From: Gilvimarinus gilvus
GTDB taxonomy: Bacteria; Pseudomonadota; Gammaproteobacteria; Pseudomonadales; Cellvibrionaceae
Assembly (NCBI RefSeq): GCF_030518155.1
Contig: NZ_JAULRU010000344.1
Coordinates: forward strand, 1-53,247
Direction of reading: 5' to 3'
DNA: 53,247 nucleotides
Under the pieces are notes generated by a model. That model saw only the letters and a list, made by a program, of their open reading frames with translations, made no database searches and was not told the origin of the DNA. Shown here in pieces: positions 18,135-25,601 of the stretch (within the stretch, counting starts at the first letter, position 1; the number at the start of each line of letters is the position of its first letter). Made by a program: the position numbers and the translations under genes.

Positions 18135-21100
18135 TCAGGGGAGAGGACGAATCTTAATATCGCGGAACCAGACTTTATCGCCGTGATCCTGCAAAACGAT
18201 ATGCCCGTCAGGCGCTTTAGCAAAATGCTCCCAGTCGGCAAATTTGCTGGCGTCGATCAGCGCCTGCCATTGGGGCGACTGCGTATCAGCTTCCACCAGT
18301 TTGTAGCCATTGAGCCAGTGCTCAATCTTGCCTTGGTTGACGATCAGTCGCGTGCGGTTCCAGCTGTCTGCCGGCAGCACGGAGACAAACTTGGTCTTGA
18401 TCAGGTCGTACAAGTCGGCCGCCCGGTGTTTCTCTATTTTTCCGTCTGGGTGACCGGGATTGTCCAGCAGTTGATATTCCAGCCCGGTTAAGTACGGGTA
18501 CTCTAATTCTGGCTTTTCTTGCACCTGATAAATAATACCGCTGTTGCCGTCTTTGGCGACTTTCCACTCCAGGCGCAGCTCGAAATTTTCCACAGGCGTT
18601 GGTGTCAGTATGACGTCGCCGCCGTTGGGGGTGGTCCAGCCTTCATCTTCTGGGGTGCGGCCGGTTAAGTGCAACGCGCCGTTATCGACCACCCAGCGCT
18701 CGCCTAAACTATCGCTGTTGTAATTGCGCAGGCCCTCTAAAGTTTTACCATCGAATAACAACTGCCAGCCGTCGGCTTGTTCGCTGTCGCTTAGGGTGTT
18801 GTGCTCAACGCTGTAGGCATTGTTAATCGCAACGGGTTTACCCTCTGGTATGGCATTTAGGGTATACCAGGCCTCTGTCGTCCACAGCTCATTGTCGTTT
18901 TCGCTGACAAACGATCGCTTCACCCGGAAGTACACCATATGATTTTCTTGCAGGCCCGCCAGTTTAAATTGTGCTTTGGTGCGGTCGGCGGACAGGGCAA
19001 AGGCTTCTACCTCAAGTGGGCCCTTATCCAATTTGGGGCCACCGTATTCACTGGTGGGTTCATAGCGCCACTGAATCACCTCAAAATCATCGGCCGTGAT
19101 GTTCTGACCGGTTGCCACAGGTTCGGTGAAGGTAATTTCAAAACCGTCGCTGCGGGCGCTTACACTCAGCATTTCAAAGGTCGTTTCACCGTTGTAAGCC
19201 ATCCGCTGGAGGCCGTACCATTTTTTACCGGAGTGTGCCCAATTGCCGGGGTTGCCGACACCGCCAATAATAAGCGAGCCATCGGGTGCCCACTGCAAAC
19301 GGTTAACGCCCGCTTCAAGCCCTTGGGTGAAACGGAACACCGCGCCCTGCAAGCGGCCATTCACGCGCTCAGCAAACACGCGTTTAATGCCGCCGTGGGT
19401 TACCTCGCCGTGAATCATTTGGTTTTGGTAGGGGCCAATATTAAGTGGTGCCGGTTCCCCCGGCGAGTTGCCAATTTCATCTTGGGGTAGCCACACCACG
19501 GGCAGAGTTTCGGTTAGGTTGGCAGTGCCTTCGAAGTCCACCGAGCGCGAGCCGTACCAGGCGCCTTCGGTCAGCTCGATTATTTTGCTGGAGGGTACCC
19601 AATCGCCTTGGTTGTCCGCGGTAAACAAACCGCCATCGATGCCAAAGCCAATGCCGTTGGGGGTGCGCAGGCCCGAGGCAATGGTTTCTACCTTACCGGT
19701 GTCTTTGTTGATTTTAATGGCGTGGCCGCGATCGGGTGCTTGCGGGTCAGCACTGGCGCCGCCGGGTAAAATGGCGGTTGCCAGCGCGCCGTAAAAATAG
19801 CCATCCTGGTACTCTAGGCCAAAGGCGAACTCGTGGAAATTACTGGTCACCGACCAGTCGTTGGCGACCAGTTGGTACTCGTCAACAATTTCATCGCCAT
19901 TGAGGTCCACCAGTTTGGTGAGCTCTTGCTTTTGCAGCACATAAATATCGCCATCAACGACTTTTAACCCCAGCGGTTCGGCAAGCCCCCGGGCGATACG
20001 TTTTACGTTAATTTGATCGGCTGGAGCGTCCCAGTTAGAGACGATATAAACCGAGCCTTCCGGATCCCAGGTGGACACAACTAAGCGGCCGTCTGGCAAG
20101 TGATCAAGCCCGCCCACCATCGGTTCAAACGCTTCCGGGCGCGCCTGGTGTAAATCAAACGATGGGTGTACCCCGGCCACTTCACGCATATCTCCGGGCA
20201 CGGCTTTTACAATATCGGGGTCGGTAATCACAGGTTCTACGATGCGCACATCCGCCTCGGTCACCACCAGCATGGACTCCGGTACCACTTCAAACTCGCC
20301 CGTCTGTGGATTTTTCCACTGCAGGGAAAGCGCCGCACCGGAGGTGCCCTGGAAATAAATAATTTCCAGCGGATGTATTCCCGCACTGAGTTTAATGTCG
20401 GCGTCCATCGGGTCCGGGCCGTGAAAACCCCAGTGGTTTATCGCCAGTTCATTATTAAGGTACAAATAGGAGCCGTCGTCACTGACTAGGCGCAAGGTGG
20501 TTGCCAGCGGATCATCCAGTTTTAGGTTGGTTTTGACCTGATACGCAAAGCGCTCTTTAAAGGGCTCGAAGGCGTCTGCCGTGGGCAGGTGAACTTGGGC
20601 GCTGTGTGCGGCCAGTGCCGGAGGCGTCGTGCGCATGACCTCAACATTGGGCTGGTCGCCGGAAAAATAATGTTGGTAAAACAGCGCGCCGGGTTGAGTC
20701 CCCTCAACACTCGGTGTGTCTGATTTTAGATTTACCGCAATGGCAGGTTGTGCCATCGGCCCCGCACCCGTTGAAGCGGGTTCAGTTTTGGGCTGCAAGG
20801 TAAAAATGTAGTCCACCATGGTGGCGGCATCGTCCTCGCTCATACTCATGTGTGGCGACATGGGCACTTGCCCCCAGTTGCCTGCGCCGCCCTCAATAAT
20901 TTTTTGCGCGAGCATGGCGGTAGCGCCCGCCTCATTGGCGTAGCGTTGGGCAATAGCCACGTAAGATGGCCCCACCGTTTTCACCTCTGGGTTGTGGCAA
21001 GCCGCGCAGTCACTACCGGCAATCAACGCCTCGCCCGGGTGGACCTCAGCTGTTTCCTGTTCGGCTTCGGCATTTTGTTCAGGCAGTGGCGGGTAGTGTA

Positions 21101-21701
21101 AGGTCAGTACGGTTTCGCCCGCGCCGAGCGACAGTGTATTGCCATCAATCGAGCCGGCACCACTCACTGAAAATTGTTCGGGTAGTGCTAAGCCACTTAA
21201 AGAAGCGCTGCCGCCTTTGGTTTGAAAGGTACGGGTTAATGCGGCGGCTTCTCCCGCCAGAGTGTAGCTGGGAGTTTCTTCAATACTGATACTGTCATTG
21301 CCGTACAGCAGTATCGCTGTATCACCGTTTAATCGATGGCCGCGATACTCAATATCGCCTTGCCACTGCGCAGACTCGTTAATCAAGTACTCTCGTCCGG
21401 GTGCCTCTGGCTGGGGGCCGTGCTTTTGATCGTACACCGCACCGGAAAATTCTAATTGCCCATCCCACAGCTTATATAAAGTGCCTGAGTCTGTGTCGTA
21501 GGCGGCGCTTAACTCATCGCCCAGGCGCAGGGTCAGTATTCGCGGCTTGCCGTCAAGCACCGAGCGAAACGCCCGCAGCTCGCCATCCATCGAGGGGCTG
21601 GTAACGGTGGATTCGCTGGAAGTGTCTGGCTGGCAAGCGCTTAGCAAAGGTCCGGCGGCAATGATAAGCGCCAGAGTCGTGCGGCGTAGGGTTGGTTGCA
21701 T
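18135..21701 (-). CDS. Giant multidomain lipoprotein: cytochrome c, PA14, sorbosone-dehydrogenase-like propeller and DUF1080 domains
   Basis: The 1188-residue protein begins with a lipoprotein signal peptide (lipobox LLSAC). After an N-terminal beta-rich region, a class I cytochrome c domain (about 220-305) carries CAACH and a Met ligand candidate in VPMSPHMSM. A PA14-like domain (about 335-475) contains LRLVSDDGSYLYLNNELAINHWG. A beta-propeller like glucose/sorbosone dehydrogenases follows (about 515-830, GGLDHLPDGRLVVSTWDPEG). The C-terminal 200 residues form a DUF1080 (3-keto-disaccharide hydrolase-like) domain, with WQLLFDGKTLEGL and EWKVAKDGNSGIIYQVQE. Such proteins are assigned to extracellular sugar oxidation or breakdown. 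Substrate and electron acceptor are not evident. Confidence 0.88.
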   Translation of the reverse strand: MQPTLRRTTLALIIAAGPLLSACQPDTSSESTVTSPSMDGELRAFRSVLDGKPRILTLRLGDELSAAYDTDSGTLYKLWDGQLEFSGAVYDQKHGPQPEAPGREYLINESAQWQGDIEYRGHRLNGDTAILLYGNDSISIEETPSYTLAGEAAALTRTFQTKGGSASLSGLALPEQFSVSGAGSIDGNTLSLGAGETVLTLHYPPLPEQNAEAEQETAEVHPGEALIAGSDCAACHNPEVKTVGPSYVAIAQRYANEAGATAMLAQKIIEGGAGNWGQVPMSPHMSMSEDDAATMVDYIFTLQPKTEPASTGAGPMAQPAIAVNLKSDTPSVEGTQPGALFYQHYFSGDQPNVEVMRTTPPALAAHSAQVHLPTADAFEPFKERFAYQVKTNLKLDDPLATTLRLVSDDGSYLYLNNELAINHWGFHGPDPMDADIKLSAGIHPLEIIYFQGTSGAALSLQWKNPQTGEFEVVPESMLVVTEADVRIVEPVITDPDIVKAVPGDMREVAGVHPSFDLHQARPEAFEPMVGGLDHLPDGRLVVSTWDPEGSVYIVSNWDAPADQINVKRIARGLAEPLGLKVVDGDIYVLQKQELTKLVDLNGDEIVDEYQLVANDWSVTSNFHEFAFGLEYQDGYFYGALATAILPGGASADPQAPDRGHAIKINKDTGKVETIASGLRTPNGIGFGIDGGLFTADNQGDWVPSSKIIELTEGAWYGSRSVDFEGTANLTETLPVVWLPQDEIGNSPGEPAPLNIGPYQNQMIHGEVTHGGIKRVFAERVNGRLQGAVFRFTQGLEAGVNRLQWAPDGSLIIGGVGNPGNWAHSGKKWYGLQRMAYNGETTFEMLSVSARSDGFEITFTEPVATGQNITADDFEVIQWRYEPTSEYGGPKLDKGPLEVEAFALSADRTKAQFKLAGLQENHMVYFRVKRSFVSENDNELWTTEAWYTLNAIPEGKPVAINNAYSVEHNTLSDSEQADGWQLLFDGKTLEGLRNYNSDSLGERWVVDNGALHLTGRTPEDEGWTTPNGGDVILTPTPVENFELRLEWKVAKDGNSGIIYQVQEKPELEYPYLTGLEYQLLDNPGHPDGKIEKHRAADLYDLIKTKFVSVLPADSWNRTRLIVNQGKIEHWLNGYKLVEADTQSPQWQALIDASKFADWEHFAKAPDGHIVLQDHGDKVWFRDIKIRPLP

Positions 21702-21973
21702 GGGGGCTCTCCCGAGGTGCTTTTTGTTATTGGCTTGAGTTTAGTCAGTATAGTGTGCCATAAGTGCCAGCGATGAGAGAGGCAATGAATACGTTTTCAA
21801 TGGCGTGATGTGGCGGTATTTACGTTTCTTGATGGTGGTGGGGTGGTGCTTCGCGCTTTGTTTTTTATTGGCCCGTGTCGCCGGGCGTTGCGAGGTGCTT
21901 TTCGTGTTTTCGCATCTGATTTCAGACGTCTGATATTCTTTTGTATTTTTGCCCTCTATCGCCGGGCGGGCGA

Positions 21974-22003
21974 AATCCTTTTCTGCTTGTCCAGAAAAGG
22001 ATT
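21974..22003. repeat. Dispersed hairpin family, copy A
   Basis: A perfect 12-bp stem (AATCCTTTTCTG and CAGAAAAGGATT) encloses the loop CTTGTC. ATCGCCGGGCGGGCGAA precedes it and CAAAAGAAGACACCC follows. The same layout occurs on the other strand at 25494-25523, with different outer stem pairs. Confidence 0.8.
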
Positions 22004-22238
22004 CAAAAGAAGACACCCCGTATCTCAGCCCTTCGGGTTCCCTCACTACGGCAGATTTGGGCGGTCGGAAAAAATCGCGCTCCCACGCGTTTTCCCTTAA
22101 TCGCGCGTCCATGCGCGATTAACCACCCAAATCTACCTACGTTCAGCTGGATACGATGGGGGAGGGCACGTCGTAGCAGGGGCGCGTATATGGATGTTCT
22201 GTAGTTGTGCGGCTTTATGACCTTAGAGCCATTTTTTA

Positions 22239-22266
22239 GCGTCCAGCGTCAGACGTCCGACATCAG
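22239..22266. repeat. 7-bp tandem repeat, four variant units
   Basis: The units are GCGTCCA, GCGTCAG, ACGTCCG and ACATCAG, giving consensus RCRTCMR. Related arrays lie at 26717-26772 and 34207-34238, always in the same orientation on the plus strand. Confidence 0.8.
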
Positions 22267-22268
22267 AC

Positions 22269-22294
22269 GCTCACCCGTTGCCAAACGGGTGAGC
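22269..22294. other. Strong hairpin next to the 7-bp array
   Basis: Perfect 11-bp arms (GCTCACCCGTT / AACGGGTGAGC) enclose a 4-base loop (GCCA). There is no T-run after it, so it may be a structured-RNA or binding element rather than a simple terminator. Confidence 0.6.
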
Positions 22295-22511
22295 TTATGG
22301 CACTATTTTCCACTCAAAACATACGTTTATGGTTGTGTCGCAAATCAACTATAAAACGGTCGTGTAGCCAGGAGGCTGGGAACAGAACAGGGTAGTATCT
22401 AATCATTGACGCATGCCCTTCATTTTACGTTTCCAAGTTGCTTGTTTTTCAGGGGAGGCCGCTGAGCGGTTTGCTAGCAATAGCGAGCATCTGCCCTCTG
22501 AAGTTTCGGGC

Positions 22512-22591
22512 ATGTTTATATCTAGACATGTCTATATAGGAACAGTTGGCCAAATATACACATAATGCCTATATATAACCATGCCTATGAA
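22512..22591. promoter_or_regulatory. Four direct repeats of ATGYYTATRWM upstream of the HEPN cassette
   Basis: The copies begin at 22512, 22528, 22565 and 22581 (ATGTTTATATC, ATGTCTATATA, ATGCCTATATA, ATGCCTATGAA). They form two pairs, each with 16-bp spacing, separated by 37 bp. The stretch is AT-rich. It could be a regulator-binding array or part of the promoter that now drives the cassette gene. Function unproven. Confidence 0.4.
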
Positions 22592-22598
22592 TTAGCTG

Positions 22599-23251
22599 TT
22601 ATGTTCTAAGGGGGATGCTTGGAATTTGATCATGAAAGCATTGCTAAGCGAGTGGTTGAGCTTTCTGGTGGTAAAGAAAAGCTGAATGAAGAGATGGATC
22701 AAAAACTCGCTCGGGTTAACGAAAAGTGGAATCAGGATGTCGGGGCAATTGGCCGCATTCTTCGGGCGCATCTTTTCGTCGAGTACTTCATTACCGAATG
22801 CCTGATAGCATTTAACCCAGCTTTGGGAAATCCGGATAAAGCTCGGCTAAGCTTTGCGCAAAAATTAGCGCTCATAGAGGATTATTCCCCAGAGCTCCAA
22901 GAGTTGGCGGGTGGTATTCGGCGCTTGAATAAGATCAGAAATCAATTGGCGCACAAATTGGAGGCCCAGATAACTGATCAGGACAGGGAGTCACTGTTGT
23001 CAGTCAAATCTTTCAGGGCGTTACGAGAACAGCTTGCAAAGCCAGGAACTCCGAGTGATAACGGCATGGACGTGCTGGAAGATTTCGCTAAGCATGTTGG
23101 GAGTCGTTTGAGCTCGTTGGCCGACCCGGACTCTTTGGCAAAACGCTTTCAGCAGGCTTTCCATGAATTCGAGAAAAGAACATAACCATGCCATGCACCG
23201 GATGCCAAAACCTCTGCTTCGCGCCGGTTTTGTCACCGGTGATGGCTGGCG
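22599..23251 (+). mobile_element. Solitary integron gene cassette (HEPN gene plus attC) outside the main array
   Basis: The left border is G/TTATGT at 22598-22604 and the right border is G/TTAAGC at 23251-23257, following an attC site. The attC 5' core ACATAAC (23180-23186) is the exact complement of the left border GTTATGT, as expected when both come from one circular cassette. It contains one gene whose stop codon lies in the attC core. No second cassette or integrase is adjacent. The main array starts about 22 kb to the right and is in the opposite orientation. Confidence 0.72.
22619..23185 (+). CDS. HEPN-type protein with RX4H motif (cassette-borne, probable RNase-like)
   Basis: This 188-residue, mostly helical protein has no close family I can name. 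Its central region contains FVEYFITECLIAF, then LALIEDY and IRRLNKIRNQLAHKLEA. The motif R107-N-Q-L-A-H112 fits the RX4-6H signature of HEPN ribonuclease-type domains, found in toxins, abortive-infection proteins and other defence factors. I use the TTG start at 22619 because AAGGGGG lies at a proper distance and no better in-frame ATG follows early. The TAA stop is inside the attC core, as in typical cassettes. A YaaC-family gene follows on the same strand. A phage-defence or toxin role is an inference from fold and context. Confidence 0.6.
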   Translation: MEFDHESIAKRVVELSGGKEKLNEEMDQKLARVNEKWNQDVGAIGRILRAHLFVEYFITECLIAFNPALGNPDKARLSFAQKLALIEDYSPELQELAGGIRRLNKIRNQLAHKLEAQITDQDRESLLSVKSFRALREQLAKPGTPSDNGMDVLEDFAKHVGSRLSSLADPDSLAKRFQQAFHEFEKRT

Positions 23252-23257
23252 TTAAGC
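23180..23257 (+). other. attC recombination site of the solitary cassette
   Basis: This 78-bp imperfect palindrome runs from the outer core ACATAAC to GTTAAGC (fits GTTRRRY). The inner arms CATGCCATGCACCGG and CCGGTGATGGCTGG pair with bulges. The site ends GGCGTTA, the usual 3' end of forward-oriented attC sites, so the cassette reads on the plus strand. Confidence 0.75.
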
Positions 23258-23283
23258 TCAACAGAGGAGACTGAGAAATCACG

Positions 23284-24408
23284 ATGGATTGGTATGATAT
23301 AAAGTTTTTAGAAAGCCCAACCAATTTGAAATCTGTTTTGAATGAATCAACGGGCAGAACACCAAATACTAATGTCGCAATTGGAATTTCAACTTGTTTG
23401 CAACAAGGGCGATTCTTTTTTGAGGCGGCAGAAAATTCCCCTCTAGGAATAAGGCCCCTTCAGGTATTTTATGGTGTGGTAAGTTTCTCTAAAGCAATAG
23501 CTGCAGCGAGAAATGGATCATCTATAAGTGCGCTGTCTCAAGCCCATGGATTAAAGGACATATCTCTGGCCGACTCCCTTTTAGAGAATCTAACCGTTAA
23601 GGTCCAGCAGCGTGGTACGTTTCAAGATGTGAACGATGCGGTATGTAGTCTAGAGAGCATAAACTATTTTGGCGATGAAAATGAAAGATTGAAGATATTC
23701 AAGCCAACAGTTCAATCAAACGCGCTATGCGGCAAAGAACTCACCTTTAAGGAAATAACATCTAGACTCCCAAGTCTTTCGAAATTATATGAGAAAACAT
23801 TTCGGGAGAATCCTAATAATCAATTTATATCGTTTTACCATCGTAATGGTGGGCTAGTTGATTTGAGGCTTGACCTACCGGAATATTTTCACTGCAGAGA
23901 AACGCTCGTAGAAATGGTAACTAGTCTGCGCGAAAAATACCCATTTCTAAATCAATGGTTACTTTTAAGCGCGCAGCGCTGCTGGGACAGCTCAATAATT
24001 CAGTTTCAAAATGAAAACCCCGAGGGAATCAATGAGTTTAGTGAAGATACGCTAGTTGAGATAGAAGGCAGGTTTGAACAGAGAGGTGTTAACGCTGCCA
24101 TTATACCATTTGACGCAATACTCCCACCTTTATCAGGGGGCGTCGAGGATGGACACCAATCATACATCCATCCCATTGACGGACATGATGTATCAGAATA
24201 CTCGATATTATATATGGGGATTTTCTTATTGAGCTCGTTGGTTCGGTATAGGCCTGAGATATGGATGCATGCAGTAAATGGGCGAAGTACTAATCAGAGA
24301 GGGCATGATGATCACTGCATGGCATTGATAGAAAGCTTATTGGGAAATACTCTTAGTTCTTATCCGCACTACGTTAAGAAGTGCCTAGAGACGAGCTTAA
24401 TCGGGTAG
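23284..24408 (+). CDS. YaaC-family protein
   Basis: The 374-residue protein has an N-terminal segment (about 40-70) QQGRFFFEAAENSPLGIRPL followed by QVFYGVVSFSKAIAAARNG. This matches the conserved region of YaaC-like proteins (B. subtilis YaaC), a family of unknown biochemical role with a helical, HEPN-reminiscent N-terminus. A conserved-looking histidine-containing C-terminal part (GHDVSEYSILYMGIFLLSSLVRYRPEIW) follows. The gene is AT-richer than its chromosomal neighbours, suggesting transfer. It begins 27 bases after the attC of the HEPN cassette, so cassette promoter activity could read into it. A weak GAGGAG ribosome site lies somewhat far from the ATG. A hairpin (GGAGG...CCTCC) follows its stop. 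Confidence 0.7.
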   Translation: MDWYDIKFLESPTNLKSVLNESTGRTPNTNVAIGISTCLQQGRFFFEAAENSPLGIRPLQVFYGVVSFSKAIAAARNGSSISALSQAHGLKDISLADSLLENLTVKVQQRGTFQDVNDAVCSLESINYFGDENERLKIFKPTVQSNALCGKELTFKEITSRLPSLSKLYEKTFRENPNNQFISFYHRNGGLVDLRLDLPEYFHCRETLVEMVTSLREKYPFLNQWLLLSAQRCWDSSIIQFQNENPEGINEFSEDTLVEIEGRFEQRGVNAAIIPFDAILPPLSGGVEDGHQSYIHPIDGHDVSEYSILYMGIFLLSSLVRYRPEIWMHAVNGRSTNQRGHDDHCMALIESLLGNTLSSYPHYVKKCLETSLIG

Positions 24409-24455
24409 CCGGAGGTGTCTAGCCTCCAGCCCCCACAACACCCTGAATAGTAGAT

Positions 24456-24552
24456 GGGGGTCAGGCCTTACATTTCACATTAAAGTGTAAAATGTAAGGC
24501 CTGACCCGAATGGCATGCTTAAAATGTAAGGCCTGACCCGAATGGCATGCTT
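24456..24552. repeat. REP-like hairpin followed by a perfect 32-bp tandem duplication
   Basis: GGGTCAGGCCTTACATTT (24458-24475) is the perfect inverse of 24490-24507, with an inner region that also pairs (CAC...GTG). The right arm and its flank (24489-24520) are repeated exactly at 24521-24552. The sequence resembles REP units mobilised by IS200-like REP-associated tyrosine transposases. No such transposase is in the window. Confidence 0.75.
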
Positions 24553-24563
24553 ATATTCATTAA

Positions 24564-24592
24564 TTGACGCGGCGTACGTATAGGCGTACGCT
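24564..24592 (+). promoter_or_regulatory. Promoter and YefM-type operator of the first yefM-yoeB pair
   Basis: A -35 TTGACG and a -10-like TACGCT are separated by 17 bases. Two CGTACG palindromes (24573-24578, 24585-24590) lie 12 bp apart inside it. Known YefM operators have two palindromes with a GTAC core 12 bp apart, so negative autoregulation is expected. Confidence 0.65.
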
Positions 24593-24612
24593 TATGGGCT
24601 GGAGGTGATTTT

Positions 24613-24855
24613 ATGACCACATTAAATGCTACGGAAGCCCGTACCAAGCTCTATGCCTTGATCGATGAGGCCTCGATCAGTCATCAACCTATTGTTATCA
24701 CTGGGAAACGGGGAAATGCCGTTCTTCTGGCAGAGGAGGACTGGAACGCTATAAGCGAGACTCTCAATTTGTTGGCCGTGCCCGGTATGCGTGAGTCTGT
24801 TCGTGAAGGTATGGATACACCGCTCGACGAGTGCGATCAGGAGCTTGATTGGTGA
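24613..24855 (+). CDS. yefM: YefM-family antitoxin (Phd/YefM)
   Basis: The 80-residue antitoxin has an N-terminal DNA-binding fold typical of Phd/YefM (LNATEARTKLYALIDEA, then PIVITGKRGNAVLLAEEDW). Its acidic, disordered C-terminus (TPLDECDQELDW) would wrap the toxin. GGAGGTGATTTT provides the ribosome site. Its stop TGA overlaps the toxin start (GTGA). With YoeB it forms a type II module that represses its own promoter through the paired CGTACG sites. No attC site is nearby, so this copy is a chromosomal rather than a cassette module. Confidence 0.93.
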   Translation: MTTLNATEARTKLYALIDEASISHQPIVITGKRGNAVLLAEEDWNAISETLNLLAVPGMRESVREGMDTPLDECDQELDW

Positions 24856-25115
24856 CGTGGAAGCTCTACTATACCAAACAAGCTCAAAAAGACGCGCGTA
24901 AGCTCGCTTCGTCGGGCCTTAAGAGTAAAGCTCAGGAGTTGTTGCAGATTATCGAGCAAGATCCCTACCGCAAACCCCCACCTTATGAAAAGCTAGTAGG
25001 CGATTTGGCTGGTGCCTACTCCCGCAGAATCAATATTCAGCACCGACTGGTGTATCAGGTTGTAGAAGAGGACAAAGCGATTAAAGTTTTGCGGCTTTGG
25101 ACTCACTATGAATAA
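24852..25115 (+). CDS. yoeB: YoeB/Txe-family ribosome-dependent mRNA interferase toxin
   Basis: The 87-residue toxin has the RelE-fold YoeB signature (YTKQAQKDARKLASSGLK, YEKLVGDLAGAYSRRINIQHRLVYQV and a C-terminal LRLWTHYE). The Arg in SRRIN, a Glu earlier and the C-terminal His-Tyr correspond to the catalytic residues of YoeB, which cleaves mRNA in the ribosomal A site. The GTG at 24852 overlapping the antitoxin stop is chosen; a TTG one codon earlier is possible. It is antagonised by the upstream YefM. Confidence 0.93.
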   Translation: MTWKLYYTKQAQKDARKLASSGLKSKAQELLQIIEQDPYRKPPPYEKLVGDLAGAYSRRINIQHRLVYQVVEEDKAIKVLRLWTHYE

Positions 25116-25601
25116 AAGAGAGCACGATAAATCGAAGTGCCGCTATAAGATGCAATAATGGGACACTGATCGAATTGTTTCCAATAAAAAGTAGAAGCGA
25201 GAATCCGGCACCCTTTCCCCTTGAGAGCGTGCCGATTGGAGGACTATTTTTTGGGGGTAAGTGAACAGGACGTTCACGCAGGTATCGCCGCGTCAAGGAC
25301 AAGGCGAATTGCACAGCAAGAGAGGGCGGCCTGGGCCGAGGCGTGTCGATACGGCCCTCAAAAATTGGCCGGAAAGAGGGGTGAGGTCTAGCGTTTGCAA
25401 AGCACTGCTTTGAGCGTAGCCGAACGACAGTAAGCTGTGCTTACTGGCCGGGCGCTTCGCGCCGAAGGGCCGTGAACCGGGTGTCCGCTTTTGAGCACTT
25501 TTCTGGACAAGCAGAAAAGTGCTTCGCCCGCCCGGCGATGACGTGAATGGATTCACTAAGATCGCGGGCGCATGGACGCGCAGGAGCGACAGAGGGCAAA
25601 A
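25116..25601. other. Intergenic repeat-rich stretch
   Basis: No gene is supported in these 486 bases. The right half carries modules that also occur at 21945-22110: TTTTGCCCTCT, ATCGCCGGGCGGGCGAA, the hairpin, GACACCC and GCGTCCATGCGC. They are in inverse orientation and partly reordered. Confidence 0.7.
25494..25523. repeat. Dispersed hairpin family, copy B (inverse orientation)
   Basis: A perfect 12-bp stem (AGCACTTTTCTG / CAGAAAAGTGCT) encloses the loop GACAAG, the complement of the loop of copy A at 21974-22003. The inner seven pairs match copy A. The outer five (AGCAC/GTGCT against AATCC/GGATT) differ but stay paired. Confidence 0.8.

Larger units (their letters stand above)
21702..22597. 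other. Long intergenic stretch without a supported gene
   Basis: No convincing gene was found in these about 900 bases. It holds a 12-bp-stem hairpin (21974-22003) inside a module shared with 25436-25600, a 7-bp tandem repeat (22239-22266), a second strong hairpin (22269-22294) and four copies of an AT-rich motif just before the solitary cassette. The open frames here are accidental products of these repeats. Confidence 0.7.

Noticed and set aside
21741-22204. Several overlapping open frames of 87-123 codons
   Set aside because: They fall on repeated hairpin modules on both strands, lack ribosome sites and have no protein-like pattern.
24395-24460. A second attC after the YaaC gene that would make it a cassette too
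   Set aside because: GCTTAAT resembles a core, but no matching GTTRRRY end and no long stem follow; the nearby hairpin (GGAGG/CCTCC) is short.
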